Below are positions 47,896 through 59,808 of a DNA stretch of 64,000 bases, piece after piece (the stretch's first letter is position 1; each line of letters opens with the position of its first letter). The stretch is from Nereocystis luetkeana (lineage: Eukaryota > Sar > Phaeophyceae > Laminariales > Laminariaceae). The stretch lies in NCBI GenBank assembly GCA_031213475.1, contig JARUPZ010000021.1, positions 7,881,420 through 7,945,419 of the forward strand, given 5' to 3'. Under the pieces are notes generated by a model. It worked only from the letters and a program-made list of their open reading frames with translations, searched no databases and was not told the origin of the DNA. The translations under genes were made by a program, and so were the position numbers.

Positions 47896-47935
47896 CACAA
47901 ACCTGTGTTTTCATGACAGGTGCTAAGCCAAAACC
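47822..47935 (+). promoter_or_regulatory. Long CT tract, possible 5' UTR acceptor and overlapping uORF
   Basis: A nearly pure (CT)n tract runs from 47822 to 47890, about 45 bases before the predicted start codon. It is followed by CATGACAG|GTGC, which could be the acceptor of a 5' UTR intron with the CT tract as its pyrimidine tract. If that stretch is exonic, an upstream ATG at 47913 opens an 8-codon uORF whose TGA overlaps the main ATG (ATGA, 47936-47939). Either arrangement could matter for expression. RNA data would decide. Confidence 0.4.
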
Positions 47936-50900
47936 ATGAAAGTCGGGTACGTGCTTCTGGGGCTGGTGACACTGACGTCCATTCATGTTTCGAGCGGTGA
48001 GCACTCTTCTTGGTGATGGGTTTTGATGACGCACCCACTAGCTCAGGCGTAAACAAATCGCAAGGGGGGGGACGGGGTTGGATGGTCCACTTGGCGATCT
48101 GGTTGGAAAGTTCTATTATATATATATGAGGGAATTTGGCTGGTGACTCCGATTAACATCAGACGCTCTGGCTCAACTATGGGTTCTGTTGATAGGTGTA
48201 GTCCTTCGTCTGGTTATATTTTTAGCGGAATGCCTTGGTAACCCGCGGGTTGCCAGACACATTTCGGAACTCCTAGCTGAAATCTCCTAGTAGTACTCGC
48301 TACGCCTAACACCATGCACCCGCCTGTACAGCACATCAATCTGCTTCCCTTGCCCCTCCCGCCGAATAATGACCTCTTATTATAGCTGCATACAATAAGC
48401 GCAGATTCCCAATCGAAAATACCCAATCTGTGGATCTCACAGTGGGAGCAATGTGTTGACTGACTCTAACCTCCAAAACATGTGTACCGACCACCCAATA
48501 GTGGGACTCCCAGACGGCGTGTTGAATTGAATCTGAAATTACTAACTTGAGTACCAACCACTCAATCGGTGGAACTCACAGCTGGCGTGTTTGGGTTGAA
48601 TCTAACGACCTATTATTGCCAAATAAATGCAGCTTTCCGAGGGTATGTTTCGGGGTAGGGGGTAGTTGTGGTGTTCAGCGTAAGGGATTTAGGGGGTGCC
48701 CCTGGAAGGTTTCACGAGTGGTTACAAAATATTGTCGCAACCCGCGTGGGCTACAGGTAGGCGCTCGCTTACACCCGCTGCAAAGGCGACACACTCACTG
48801 TTGAACAGTACCAGGTAGTCTAGAGAGAAACGGAATGATTTTCCCGGGTCGACGTTTTTCAAGCTATCCGTACTTGTTATGTATGCTGTATATATCGCAA
48901 CAGCACAGAAGATGGTAAAAAAACATGTAACTGGTTGAGGGGAGGGTTTTTGATATATTGTTTTTGTGCTTGCCTTCCGACTATGTGCAGCATGAACTTT
49001 AAAGTTGATCACTCAAAACATTCCTATGTTAATTTTTGCTGTAACTGTGTGCCTGACGAATAGAACATCCATTTTGCATATTACGCCCTTCCTTTGGAAC
49101 AGTAGTAGAACCTCAACACACTTCAATATCAACACAGCAAGAAATGACGTCGGAACAATTTGTGCTATATTTGAAACACTTGTTGTACATTTACCGTAAA
49201 AAGGTAGGGCCATGGGAATACTTCCTCAGATCGTTCATTATTTTTGAATGATTTCAAAGGCAGTATTTTGGCGAGTGACCTCGCTCGCGAAGCGAAGAAC
49301 CTCAGGTTATTTATGTGCACCGTTACAAGGAGGATTCGTCTGAGTAGTCTTTGAAATATCTTCCTACCCCGTGCACTTCCCGTGAGCATTCGCATAGTTC
49401 CAATCGTTTGGCGTTAAGAACAACCGTTATCGACCGTACCCACGCTCGCCGCGCTGCGTGCTTGTGATATATATATGCGGAAGGCCAATGCAGCAACGGC
49501 TTGGCGGGAGTCGACAATAACGACATCTGCTGCGATGCTGAGTGCGGCGCATGCGGAGGAAGCGGTTGCTCCAAGCGACCGGGCGGCGGGGTTAGTCGTG
49601 TTTGCTGAAATCTGGTGCAACTTTGTAGGGATGCGAAGTAGTTGGCGTACACAGCGTTACGGAGTCCAACATGCGCAACAAAAACTGTAAAAAGGCTTGA
49701 AAGCTAAATACGATACCTGGTATGCAATTGCATGAGCTACAGCTATACAGTAGGTACATCTGACGAACACCGTTGTTGTAGTACACGCATCGGATGCGAA
49801 AATATCTGGCAGCCTCTTGTCCGTTGAAGAAGCCTACCACTTCCGTTCATTGGGGCTCCAACGTGCCCTTCCTACCGTGGCCCGGCCCGTGCGCGACGTC
49901 TTATAAATTAGTAGATCGACCGGCGTAGGGCAGGCAGTCGTGCTCGACCTCCAACATCGACCTGTGTGACAAAAGCTTTCCGACGCTCTCGCCCCCCTTT
50001 TTTTGTTTACAGTCCAACTGTTGCTCCGGCATGATCAGGGACAGTGGAAGTTTGTGCAGCATCGCCCAGGTTGCGCCATGCATCATTGACGATGGCCTTG
50101 AAGGTGCGTCTCGAGAAGCTGGACCTTGACCAGCGACCAACGCCTTTCTTCCTTGAGTTCGGAGCTTTCGTGGCATCTGTTTTTTTTGTGCTTCTTCGGC
50201 TGTTACTCCTCAACGGCTGCACCAGCCAACAGGGGCAGTAGCATGGTGTCCAGCGACACCCAGGAGGCTCCGTGCATCGTCTAGAACGACGATGCATCCA
50301 ACGGAAATCTGGCTAGACCTTTAACTACCCCCAATGATAGCTTGGCATTTAGTTTTCATGGCTTCTGGTTGTGCTTCTTTTGCGGTTCACTTTGCGATGC
50401 TCTCGCTGCTGTTTGTGCCGTAGAAATGTGCCTAAATGTTCCGTGCCGGGTATCTATCTGTCTGCCGAAAAGGGGTACGTCAAACATGTCGAAGCTTGAC
50501 GAACTTACACCCCCTGCGATGCGTGCTGCTGTCGTGCAGAAGTTTGCAGTAACGGCATCCCGGGGGTCGACGATGGCGAGGTCTGCTGCAGTGGTTCCTG
50601 CGGGAGTTGCGGAGGGAGCGGTTGCTCCAGACGACCCGGCGGAGGGGTTAGTTGGTGCCTGTGAAAAACGCGTTCTGCCGTGGCGATACGAAATATTCAG
50701 CCTGAGTTCGATCAAGTTGTACAGAGTTCAATACCTCACCTGACACTACTAGGAGTATTCAAAACGTACGCTGAGCCCAATATTTTGGAATATGAACTAC
50801 CCGCGGGTAGGCCTGTGATTTTGCAATGTTGTTTTCTCAAAACATGGTCTTGGACGTTATTGGCTCGAGCAATTTCATCACAGACCGACTATTCACAGCA

Positions 50901-53900
50901 CAGCAAAGTGCCGAGCACGAACCGAGAAAGGATGTTCTTTCAAAATTTTCGAACTCTCGTATCTGCAAACCTACACACCTCGTAAAACGCGCGATCGACT
51001 ATGACGCCCGGATTTCAATTACGACGTAGTACGAGTTTTGAGAAAATGTTCCATCTGTTTTTGTCTCCGTCATAATACATGTGTTCTGCAGCCGGATTTT
51101 GAATTCTCCTGGGTTTTCTGGTTTTTCTAGAGCTGCACATACTTGAGCACCTTTATGTGACGACAGACTTTTCTTTGTTGGAGGGTCAGCGTGAGAACAA
51201 TAACAAGAAGGAAGGAGCAAATACAGCAAATAAATAGAGTAGACAAGCTGAAAGTTGGCACGGAAGGGAGGTAGACTTGGTGCATGGCTTTCCTTTTGTT
51301 TCCGAGGTTTTCTTCTTTCTTTCGGGAAAGTTAGGAGTGATCCATGATGGAAGACCATGCTGCACATTGTCGGATGGCAAGAGAAATAATAATAATAACA
51401 AGAAGAGCAGCAGTAGTGCATGGTTTCTCTCCATAATGATTGTCCTTTGCCTCCCCAGTCATGCTCATCAGTCCAACTCGTATCCAGTAAGTTTTACCCT
51501 CAGCCGGTTTTCTGGGCAGGTTGTGGTCAGGGGTGTGGCCTCTTCTTCCCCCCCGGGTACCCTCCTTCACTTACTTTTATCTCGCACTCGGCTACACTAC
51601 TGACTGCTCGTCGATTCCCTTTGGATGTTGGTAAGTCACGCTCTCGGGCGTTCCGCTCATCAATTTTTGCGCAAAACGTCCCTACGAGTATGTATGCACT
51701 CGATGAGAGTCGAACCCACGGAATTGATCTCATTAGACACGAGAACCGCCTACCAAGTTGTTATTATTGGGGAGCTTTTTGTCCCCCATTTTTTCGACAT
51801 TTATTTATTTATTTGTTTCGCGCTAATTTTCAATCTTCCATATTATTATCCTGATTTTTTGTTTTTTCCCGAATGTATGTATAGTATGTGTAAAATTTGA
51901 CAAACTCTTTTTTTTTTGCTTCTTCTGGATAGCTTCATGAATAGTGACAGAACGCCTCCGAAAATTGATTCGTATCTCTACCTTTTTTCAAGCTTCGGAA
52001 ACTATGATGGAAAAATCCCCCTCCGATCCAAATGAGCCAGGGGGGACGGGAGGTTTCGTATATTATTATTAAAAAAAAAAACTGAAAAACGACGGTGGCT
52101 GTGATATTAATAATTGAGGATTCCGTAAGAATTCATCCCCCAGATTGAGGAAAGACAGAAACGGAAGCTGCAGAATCCAAGGAGTATACGTACGTCTCTA
52201 TACCCTGAGGTTGCACGGAGTTTTCTGGTGTGTCTTTATTTTTATACATACCTCGGGATTCCGTTGCGTAAGAGATATTTTTCGGTGTGTATATTTATTT
52301 CAGATTCACTTGGTATCACAGCAGTTATATACCAGGTATTATACGTAAATATCTGCATGCCACCATTACTATGACCCGAGTAGGACCGACCAAGCGGTGT
52401 TAACCCCTTTATTTAGAACCGCAGTCCCGTTTTGGGGACAAACTACTTGAAATTTGACTGGTTTGTCCCACAAACGGGACTGCGGTTCTAAAGGGGTTAA
52501 AGAACAATTATTAATAGAGATATGACATACATGTGGTCTATATTTTGGAGGGGCGTGCGAAGATTAAATTCCACTCGCGCGGCAGGGTGAAGACATACAT
52601 ATACATGAAGACATGCAAGGACTAAATTTGTGACTTTCAATAGATGATGCGCATTCATTTTTCCGATAAAAAAGCCGAGGCACGATAACGACAATAATCT
52701 TCTAATCCTCCTGCTCTGTACAAGACTGCTACCGACCGTGAAATCGAAGCTTTCGTCGATCGAACCTCATGTATATATATTTCCAAGCCGTGTGTGTGAT
52801 AATAATGCTGATCGTGGGTATACGCCGCGGTTCTCAGCTCCGACGATAGTGGATACCTGGTAGAGTGCAATCGGTTTGTTTGTGACTTGGCGCATTGATT
52901 TTTTTTCCTGTCGTACATTGATACCGCTACATCGTTTGAGGTATTCGTAGTGAAAGCACAGATATCGCTCATCATCAGCAGTATTAACACTATTATTAAC
53001 AATAATACCTAGAAGTATAGTGTTATAGTATAACAGATACTCGTGCTCGTAAATAGTTGCTCCCAGTTATTGAGGCATTTCTCGCGGCTTTCGCCGAAAC
53101 GTCGAGTCTCAACGTACGAGAACGCCTTATACTTTTTAGACAGAAAGCGCTTGTTGGGTAGGCCCGCTGTTCTGACCGTCGAACGCTTGCTTGCATATGC
53201 CCCCGTACCCTGGTGCCATCATGTTATACCAGGTAGGTGCACGAATACCCGTAGATGTGCCACGCGCGTACGTACGATCAACAGTGAATGCTTTGTTTTT
53301 CCTGCAACAATGCTTGGTCTCGTCACCGCTCCGACGCTTCGAGGCCACCGCCCCGCAAGACGTTATTTTCGTTGGTGGTGTCGTGTCGGCGTCGTCTCTG
53401 ATTTCATAAACGCGGGCCCTTCGTTTCCCAAAGTATATACCTTTCTCGAGAGCGGCGCACACGATTTAAATTAGTGTATTCGTTTTATTTGCGGTGTCAA
53501 GTCTATTTTTTTGGACCTGGTGTGCAGTGTCTGCTTGTTGTGCGATTTAGGGGCGGTCTCATACTGGAGAGCAACAAGAAGTCGCATCAAACATGTGTCC
53601 TCTATTATACCAGGTATACGCTAAGTAACTGAGCCACCCCACACGGTAGGGTTTGCACTTTTTTGAGTCAAACAAATCTGGCCACTCGAGTTCCTTAAGT
53701 GAGGAACTACCTGTTGGGATGAAAATATTTCTCGTTGTGTTCATTTTAGGGCTAGGGCATACAGGTGGTGCCGGTCTGGTGACACGAACGAATTTCTTCT
53801 TGGTATTATATCGGGTGATATATTGAGCTCCTAATGGGGGGGACTCAGGAACTTCTGGTGCACCCCGACTGTGGGAGATGGCTCGTGTGCAGTGTCTGCT

Positions 53901-56900
53901 TGTTTGATTCAGGGGCGTTTTCGTACCGGAGAGCAACCAAACGTCGCCTTCAAACACGTGTACTGTATATATACGCTAATAAGACGCAAGGGGTTCGCAT
54001 AATTTACACCACAACCCCCTGAATGAAGCAGAAACAGTTTTGGGGTAATTTCTTTCCTGTTTACGTACTCCAAAAAAGTGCGGGGTTTCCCAATATTTGC
54101 TTGTACTGGGTCGTCGGCAGACATACGAGCTGGGGCAGCCAACGTGCTGCCCAATCGGTTGATTGTCAACACCCGGCTCGATTGTACGTATTTGGATGCG
54201 ATTTGTTTGCGCGGTGTTCATCATGCACCAACGCATTATTAGTGGAAAGCAAGCCTTTTTTCTCGTTTTTTTCCCGAGAGATAAGACCGATACAAGTTTC
54301 AAGTTCTAATTCGCAGTGGTTCACCCGACACGGCGGCCCGATGGTTTATCCGTTTTTTGCTGGCCCAGCTCGTACATACCTAGAACTGCAGTAACAGAAT
54401 CACCCTCGCCATGCCTTCCTAGGCACTCACATATTACGGGAGTACGAACACCGCAATCAAGAATTTATGTGTTGGCTTGAGGCGCTTTGGTTTTTTCGTG
54501 CATGTCGTATTTTTCTTTAAAATTTTGTCGATGCCATACTTTTTTGTGGTCGACACGCACAAAATGTTAATGTTGTTGTTGTAGTAGTAGGTCTAACAAT
54601 ACTAGGGCTTGTGGTACGATACGTAGTGGTAGCATGTTTTTTCTGAGATATGTCTGGCCGGCGGAGTCCCTAACCCACATCCGTTGGAGTACCGTTCCTC
54701 TCTTCTTACGAAATCATTTTCGTGAACATCAAGCTGTTGGATTGTTGATCGGGCTGCACTTTTTAAGATATTTCAAAATCGTTTTTTGGCCGTATGCAGG
54801 CATAAAAATCACGTGAGGAGTATGTATCGCTACACAACATTATTAGGTGCACCCTTACAACGGCATGCATCGTAGGTATCTAGTAAATAAATACTGTGGG
54901 GCATAGAACAACTCATGCGAAATGCTTTTTTTGCAAACCCTCGCCCTCCGATCAGGGGTCTTATCACATCATTTCATTTATGGGCTGAAGCGGGCACTCT
55001 TCTGTGATCCGGCTCGGGGACAGGTACCACACCTCGGTAGACCGACCATCGTATGACAGGCAGACGCGCTGCGCTCAGCCTCCCCAACATCTACTCGTCT
55101 GACAAAAGCATGCTTCGCCCTTTCCCCTTGCTTCTGTAAACAGGACAACTGCTGCCAGAGTCGGATCATGGAGAGTGAAGTTTTGTGCAGCGTTTCCCTG
55201 GCGGCGCCGTGCATTATGGACGACGTAGGTGCGTCTCTAGAAACGCGACTTATACTGTTGAGCGTCTATCACCCCTAGTCGAGTTGTTTTCGCTTTCGTG
55301 GCTACTCCCTGTACCTGTTAGGATGCTTCATTTACACAGCTGTATGTCCGCTGCATGTGGCAATGTATCCTAATCCTCTTTGGAGTGGAACGTCAAGCGT
55401 GAATTGCGGTTTGACGAACACGATAGTTCATCAATCTGTGTCATAGTTGCGCCCCCTATGATTCAGGCTACCGTACATGGTGTATCCGAATATACACAAC
55501 CGACTTTGGAAGAAACACGAGGGTGGCCGTGTGCGTTTACTCCATAAAAAAAAAAAAGACTATTGGTTTGTCGACCCCGCGCAACGGGCATTTCCTGTGC
55601 GACGCGTACCGCGGAGCCTAAACACTAGAAACCATTCGTCCAGCTGTTCAGAGACTCTGGCCCCTGTTTTGTTCTTATTTGAGATACAGACGCAGGTCAA
55701 TCCATTGTACGGTATAGGGGGGGTACTACAGCAGCTGGCCGAAAATCAAACCGACACGCGGGTCTCCCCGCCTGGGAACCTACGCATTTTCTTTTTTGAC
55801 CCCGTGTACATTTATTTGACGTCAAGAGTTGATTCACGCCTAGGTAGCCCATGTTGGTATGTACTTAGTTTACGAAAGAGCTTGCAGATTGCGTAAGGTC
55901 GGCGTCTTCGGGAATAAAGCGCTCATTGTGATGAGTAGCCTGAGGGAACAGCAGTGCTTAATCCCTACCGTAGCCCGTGTCGTTTCCGCCTGAGAACTTG
56001 TGCTCTGTGCGGCCTACGAGGAAATACACGCTGCGTCTTCGCATCTCAGATACCGTTTTGAACTCCTTGCCTCCCCTTGAAACTGATACAGAGCCTACTT
56101 GCACCAACGGTTTGCCTGGCGTGCAAACGAACTCCGTCTGTTGCGAGGCCCAGTGCGAGCTGTGCGGAGGAGCCGGCTGCAGCATTCGCCCGGGCGGCGA
56201 GGTTCGTTGGCGGCTGTTGCTCTGCCTCTAGCTCTGTTAAGAGGCGCCTCTAGAGAAACGCGCAGTTTAGCGTTTTCCCCCGTCGAACACGGGCGGAGGC
56301 TTGGAGCCACCAAAAAAGTGTTCGTGTAGCGTCTGGCAGAGAGGCGTAGACTGCTCGCCCCTCCTACATCAGCAAGTCTGACGAGCAGTGTTTGATCCTG
56401 CGGCATATTTGATTTTGTGGTGGACGAATGCTGTATGTGCGGGAAGAAAAGGTAGAAATCTGACAATTGTACTTGCAGGGGGTGTTTGCTGGGTTTGGGT
56501 TAGGTTGGCGCCATCTCCTTGTTTGTTGCCTCATGCTTGCATTGTGGGAACTCCAATTGCATGTATAGTCGCGTCCGCACACTTGTATCTTAAACAACCT
56601 TTAGGACAAAATCTAACAACCTTTACCACAATCTTGTCTAAATTGTAACAACCTTTACGACAAAATATAACAACATTGAAAACCTTTCTTATGGCTTTGG
56701 ACAGGGCGGTATGGCCCCGGCATAGCAGCAGCCTTTAATCTCAGCCTTCCTGACGAAATCATTCCTTGTCCCTTTTCTCGGCCCACAGGACGCCTGCTGC
56801 ACAACCCAAATCATGGTCAATGGCGCGAACTGCAGTACCACCATGGCCGCGCCGTGCATCGTCGACGGTGAGCATTCGTCGTGTTTTTGTACCTACAACC

Positions 56901-59808
56901 AAATCAACTCGTACAACACCTTCGAATCGTATACACTTTTCCTGGTTTCGGTTTATATGCGCTTCTTCGGCATTGGGCTTTAGACACCTATCCGCTGCAT
57001 GCGGTAGCGTACCGTTCATACCTCTGGAGTTCTCGTAGCAAGTTGTACGCCAAGTAAACGGCATGTTTCGCGGGATGTGAACGATTGAGCTGGTCGGAAT
57101 TGCGCTTCCGGTTGTGAAGCGTGCCACGATATCTAGAGGCAAGTTTTTGTTCGACAAAGTGTCACTGGGACCGACGCGTTCCCCAACGAAGGAACTACCC
57201 AACTTCGTCAGACGCTTGCTACGATATAGGTGGCCCGCTTTGGCAGGTCCTTCTCCGAATTACGGGCGCGCGCTAGAATCGTCGTTTGGTTCTGGGTGGA
57301 CGTCATTTTTTGTAGTATGTGCACTCTTATTTTGGGACGTGGGATTGTTCATCGGGTACAGTAGCAGTAAAGTTACAGTTTCGTCCAAACTTAGTTTTGT
57401 GTTTGTGAGTGAGGGATAGTGCTGCATTCCAAATCATGCGAAGAGACTCCGAAACAAATGGCGCACCTAGTACTGCAGCCCGCGTTGTTAATGTGGTTGT
57501 TGGTTTTCAATCTTTTTCGATTTTCGCCTTTAGTGGCTATTGGTGAGGCGTCCGTTTTATTTCTTTTGTCATAACCGGTTTTTCGCAGAGGCATCACATT
57601 TCTTCAAGTTGGAAGCCTCAAAAATAACTGGCGCTGCCCTTACTGAAAGAAATCACAAGCCTTGAGGTGGTGCGAGCGAGCGGGCGGGCGGGCGGGGGTG
57701 TGAGGGGAGAGAGACACCGACCACTGACGGGAGGATCTTTTGCAGCGCTCGCACCGTGTGCGTGTCTACCCAAGCGTCCGACCCACGTCTAGTCCAGTTC
57801 AACCTGGCTGGGTGTAAGGCAATCGTTCGAGGTCTACAACACTGCCTGTAGAAACCGCCTAAATAGTTGCTTCTAAAACACACGCGATTTGTTTTTCAGC
57901 AATTGTTCGTGGACGGTCATTCGCCAAAATCATAGCATCTCCGGCCTGTTGTGGATGTGTAGACGTTTGTGCCTTTTCCGGATCCGACGCTCGTGACTCC
58001 GCACTTCTGCCTGCGGTCGCCATACATATGATATTTTTTTGTCGAAACAGGGGACTTCCCCCCGGTGCCCGTGGAGTTCTGCAGCAACGGTGTGATTGGC
58101 GTCGAAGAGGACGGCTTCTGCTGCGAGGCTGACTGCGGGACATGCGGAGGAATCGGATGCAGCAAGCGTCCCGGTGGCGGGGTGCGTTGGTAGATAGTGT
58201 CAGACGCATGCTGCAGTACGGAGGCATCATTTTGTTTCCGAACTTCACCGCTTGCAGAGCTCTTACGCCTCACCCAAACATAGAGCTTCAGAAATCTCCA
58301 ACCTCTTAACAGTATTCCTAGTAGTGTGGCTCCCTAGGTACCCAAAACTATAATTTTACCCCACGTCTATAATTTGGGATTCCGACGAGTTTGGGCTAAG
58401 GAGCACCGTCATCATGATGAACGCATTATAACCAAGTTTGGCTATACCTCTATTGTGGCATGCATCGTCAAATCTCGCCTCGATGCGTGCAACGATGCAT
58501 GAGGCGCTTTTGATCTGCGTACTACAGCAGGCGTGTCTCGAGGGTGTGCCTCAACCGACGCGCTATAAACCCAGTGTCGTTGGAACCACAACTAGTTATT
58601 TACAATGTTACTCGTCGTAATACTGGGACATGTCGTTGCTCGGTGGGTGACAATGCTGGTCTTTCGTTTCCTGTAATTGGGTTTTATGGACCCCCACAAA
58701 GGGAAAGACCCTCAGAAACGGTTGGTGCACACCCCCACCGTAGAGGATGCCCACCCCCCTTTTGGCGAGCATACGCTAGAAGACTAGTCTAGCACGACTT
58801 GAATTTCTCCTCGTCGAGGTTGGAGAATATCTCGCACGATCGAGTGCGTTGACTGGCATATTGGCCATGCTAAGGTAGATATCTGCGCGTTCAAGCACAG
58901 ACGCGTGTCGCGACAGACAGGTGTACGTATATTGTTCGACCACACCGTCCTGACTGGCGGACCTCTTCACAAAAAGACGTACCAATCTTCCCCTCAAGAA
59001 TCAGGATCATTTCTGCATTATTAGCTCTGAATACGAACGGTCCTTGCGTGTGTACACCCAGGCTATGAAACTGCTTACCGCGATGCAATATACATCTGAT
59101 TGCGCGAGGAATAGAGCTCTCCGTCTAAATAGCACGAACGGATGCCGGTTCACCCCACTCGTGTCGTAAAGCATGCGCCCCTCCCTCGCCAGGCGTTTCT
59201 TGCGAACCCTGTCGGTCGAGTTCGCATGGAAAACACGGGGGCGGCTTGCACGCAGAAGTAGGAAAATGAATGCTACGTACGACGGCAGGTGTTGATCCTT
59301 CGAGGCCGAACATAGGTATCACCGATGGGACCCCTCAGCCAATGTAGCCGAGAATGCCACTTGTTGCCCTTTGGTCCGATGTCTGGTTGACATAAGTTTA
59401 GCTCAGATACCTTACTCTACTCCTGTAGTAGTGTACCGGGCCTATTCTCTTGAATTGGTTGTTTAACGCTCGTGGTACTCCAATCCCGTTCGTTGTGGAG
59501 TCAAACCCACATCAGTGTTGTTTACTTCTATCCCCGAGCAGAGAAGGTGCAGTCGTACCAGCGTCAAGTCGGGTGTTGACGCGATAATTTTCACTCCTCA
59601 TGTGAGTAGCCTCTCCCGCGTGTAACACACGGTGTCCCCTCGGCGGATAAATGCGTGCGGTGTTCAGCCCCCGACACTGGTCGATCTCACGAGCAACGCA
59701 TGCCCCGCCCCTGCCCCCTTCGTCTTGTAGGAGGCCTGCTGCACCAGCCGAATCGAAGAGAGTGGAGTGTCCTGCAACTCTACCCTGGCGGCACCGTGCA
59801 TCGTCTAG
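47936..59808 (+). CDS. Secreted cysteine-rich protein with four CGGxGC/APCI modules, nine exons, 282 aa
   Basis: Exons: 47936-47996, 49484-49590, 50013-50103, 50540-50646, 55144-55228, 56092-56201, 56789-56867, 58051-58181 and 59731-59808. Exon 1 (MKVGYVLLGLVTLTSIHVSS) is a classic signal peptide with donor G|GTGAGC. Exons then alternate A, B, A, B... Every A starts in phase 1 and ends in phase 0; every B starts in phase 0 and ends in phase 1, until the last ends APCIV-TAG. The sum is 849 bases with no internal stop. Each module fits C-x12-CC-x3-C-x2-C-x4-C-x9-CC-x10-C-x7-C exactly, giving 40 cysteines. Possible N-glycosylation sites are NCS (module 3) and NST (module 4). It is likely secreted or in the cell wall, disulfide-rich, perhaps binding or structural; no catalytic domain is seen. 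All acceptors are AG after C or T except the weak GGAAG before exon 2. Similar repeats occur, as I recall, in stramenopile hypothetical proteins; function unknown. Confidence 0.8.
48417..48616. repeat. Minisatellite in intron 1, about 67-bp unit, three copies
   Basis: GTACC-ACCAC-CAAT, then ACTC-CAG-GGCGTGTT, then TTGAATCT recurs at 48496 and 48550. A worn third copy lies at about 48419. Confidence 0.6.
50213..50283 (+). pseudogene. Relic of an extra terminal B exon inside intron 3
   Basis: GGCTGCACCAGCC, GTGTCC and CCGTGCATCGTCTAG match the last exon of the gene (59731-59808), including its stop codon. The reading frame is lost between the two cysteine pairs. It records an earlier duplication in which a terminal exon sat here. 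Confidence 0.55.
51480..51760 (-). repeat. tRNA-derived SINE (repeat R4, copy 2)
   Basis: Read on the minus strand, the tRNA-like head is at about 51760-51690: A-box-like AACTTGGTAGGCGG and B-box GGGTTCGACTCTC, with a 5-bp T-stem that includes wobble pairs. The body aligns with 40290-40510, and the head aligns with the head at 43.5 kb. Confidence 0.55.
52400..52500. mobile_element. 101-bp palindromic MITE flanked by TTAA
   Basis: Left TTAACCCCTTTA, then GAACCGCAGTCCCGTTTTGG; right, inverted, TTAACCCCTTTAGAACCGCA, then GTCCCGTTTGTGG. TIRs cover about 40 bp on each side, leaving a short centre. The ends read TTAA, so a TTAA target (piggyBac-like) is possible. Diverged copies lie at 36344 and 60249. 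Confidence 0.75.
53519..53995 (-). repeat. Dispersed repeat R1, copy 2, bounded by direct repeats
   Basis: About 53519-53630 and 53889-53995 are direct repeats (GTGTGCAGTGTCTGCTTGTT, AGGGGCG, GGAGAGCAAC-AA, GTCGC-TCAAACA-GTGT, TATACGCTAA). Between them lies the segment that matches the reverse complement of 16560-16890. The layout resembles a small element with end repeats, but no coding domain is readable. Confidence 0.55.

Larger units (their letters stand above)
50647..55143 (+). other. 4.5-kb intron 4, filled with repeats
   Basis: It holds repeat R4 with a tRNA-like head (51480-51760), the palindromic MITE (52400-52500), four TACCWGGTA motifs (52330, 52854, 53227, 53608), repeat R1 (53519-53970) and the start of the duplicated block (54411). 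All other introns of this gene are 1.6 kb or less. Confidence 0.6.

Noticed and set aside
53519-53995. LTR retrotransposon bounded by the direct repeats
   Set aside because: The interval is under 500 bp, no primer-binding site or coding motif is visible, and the repeats do not show clear TG...CA ends.
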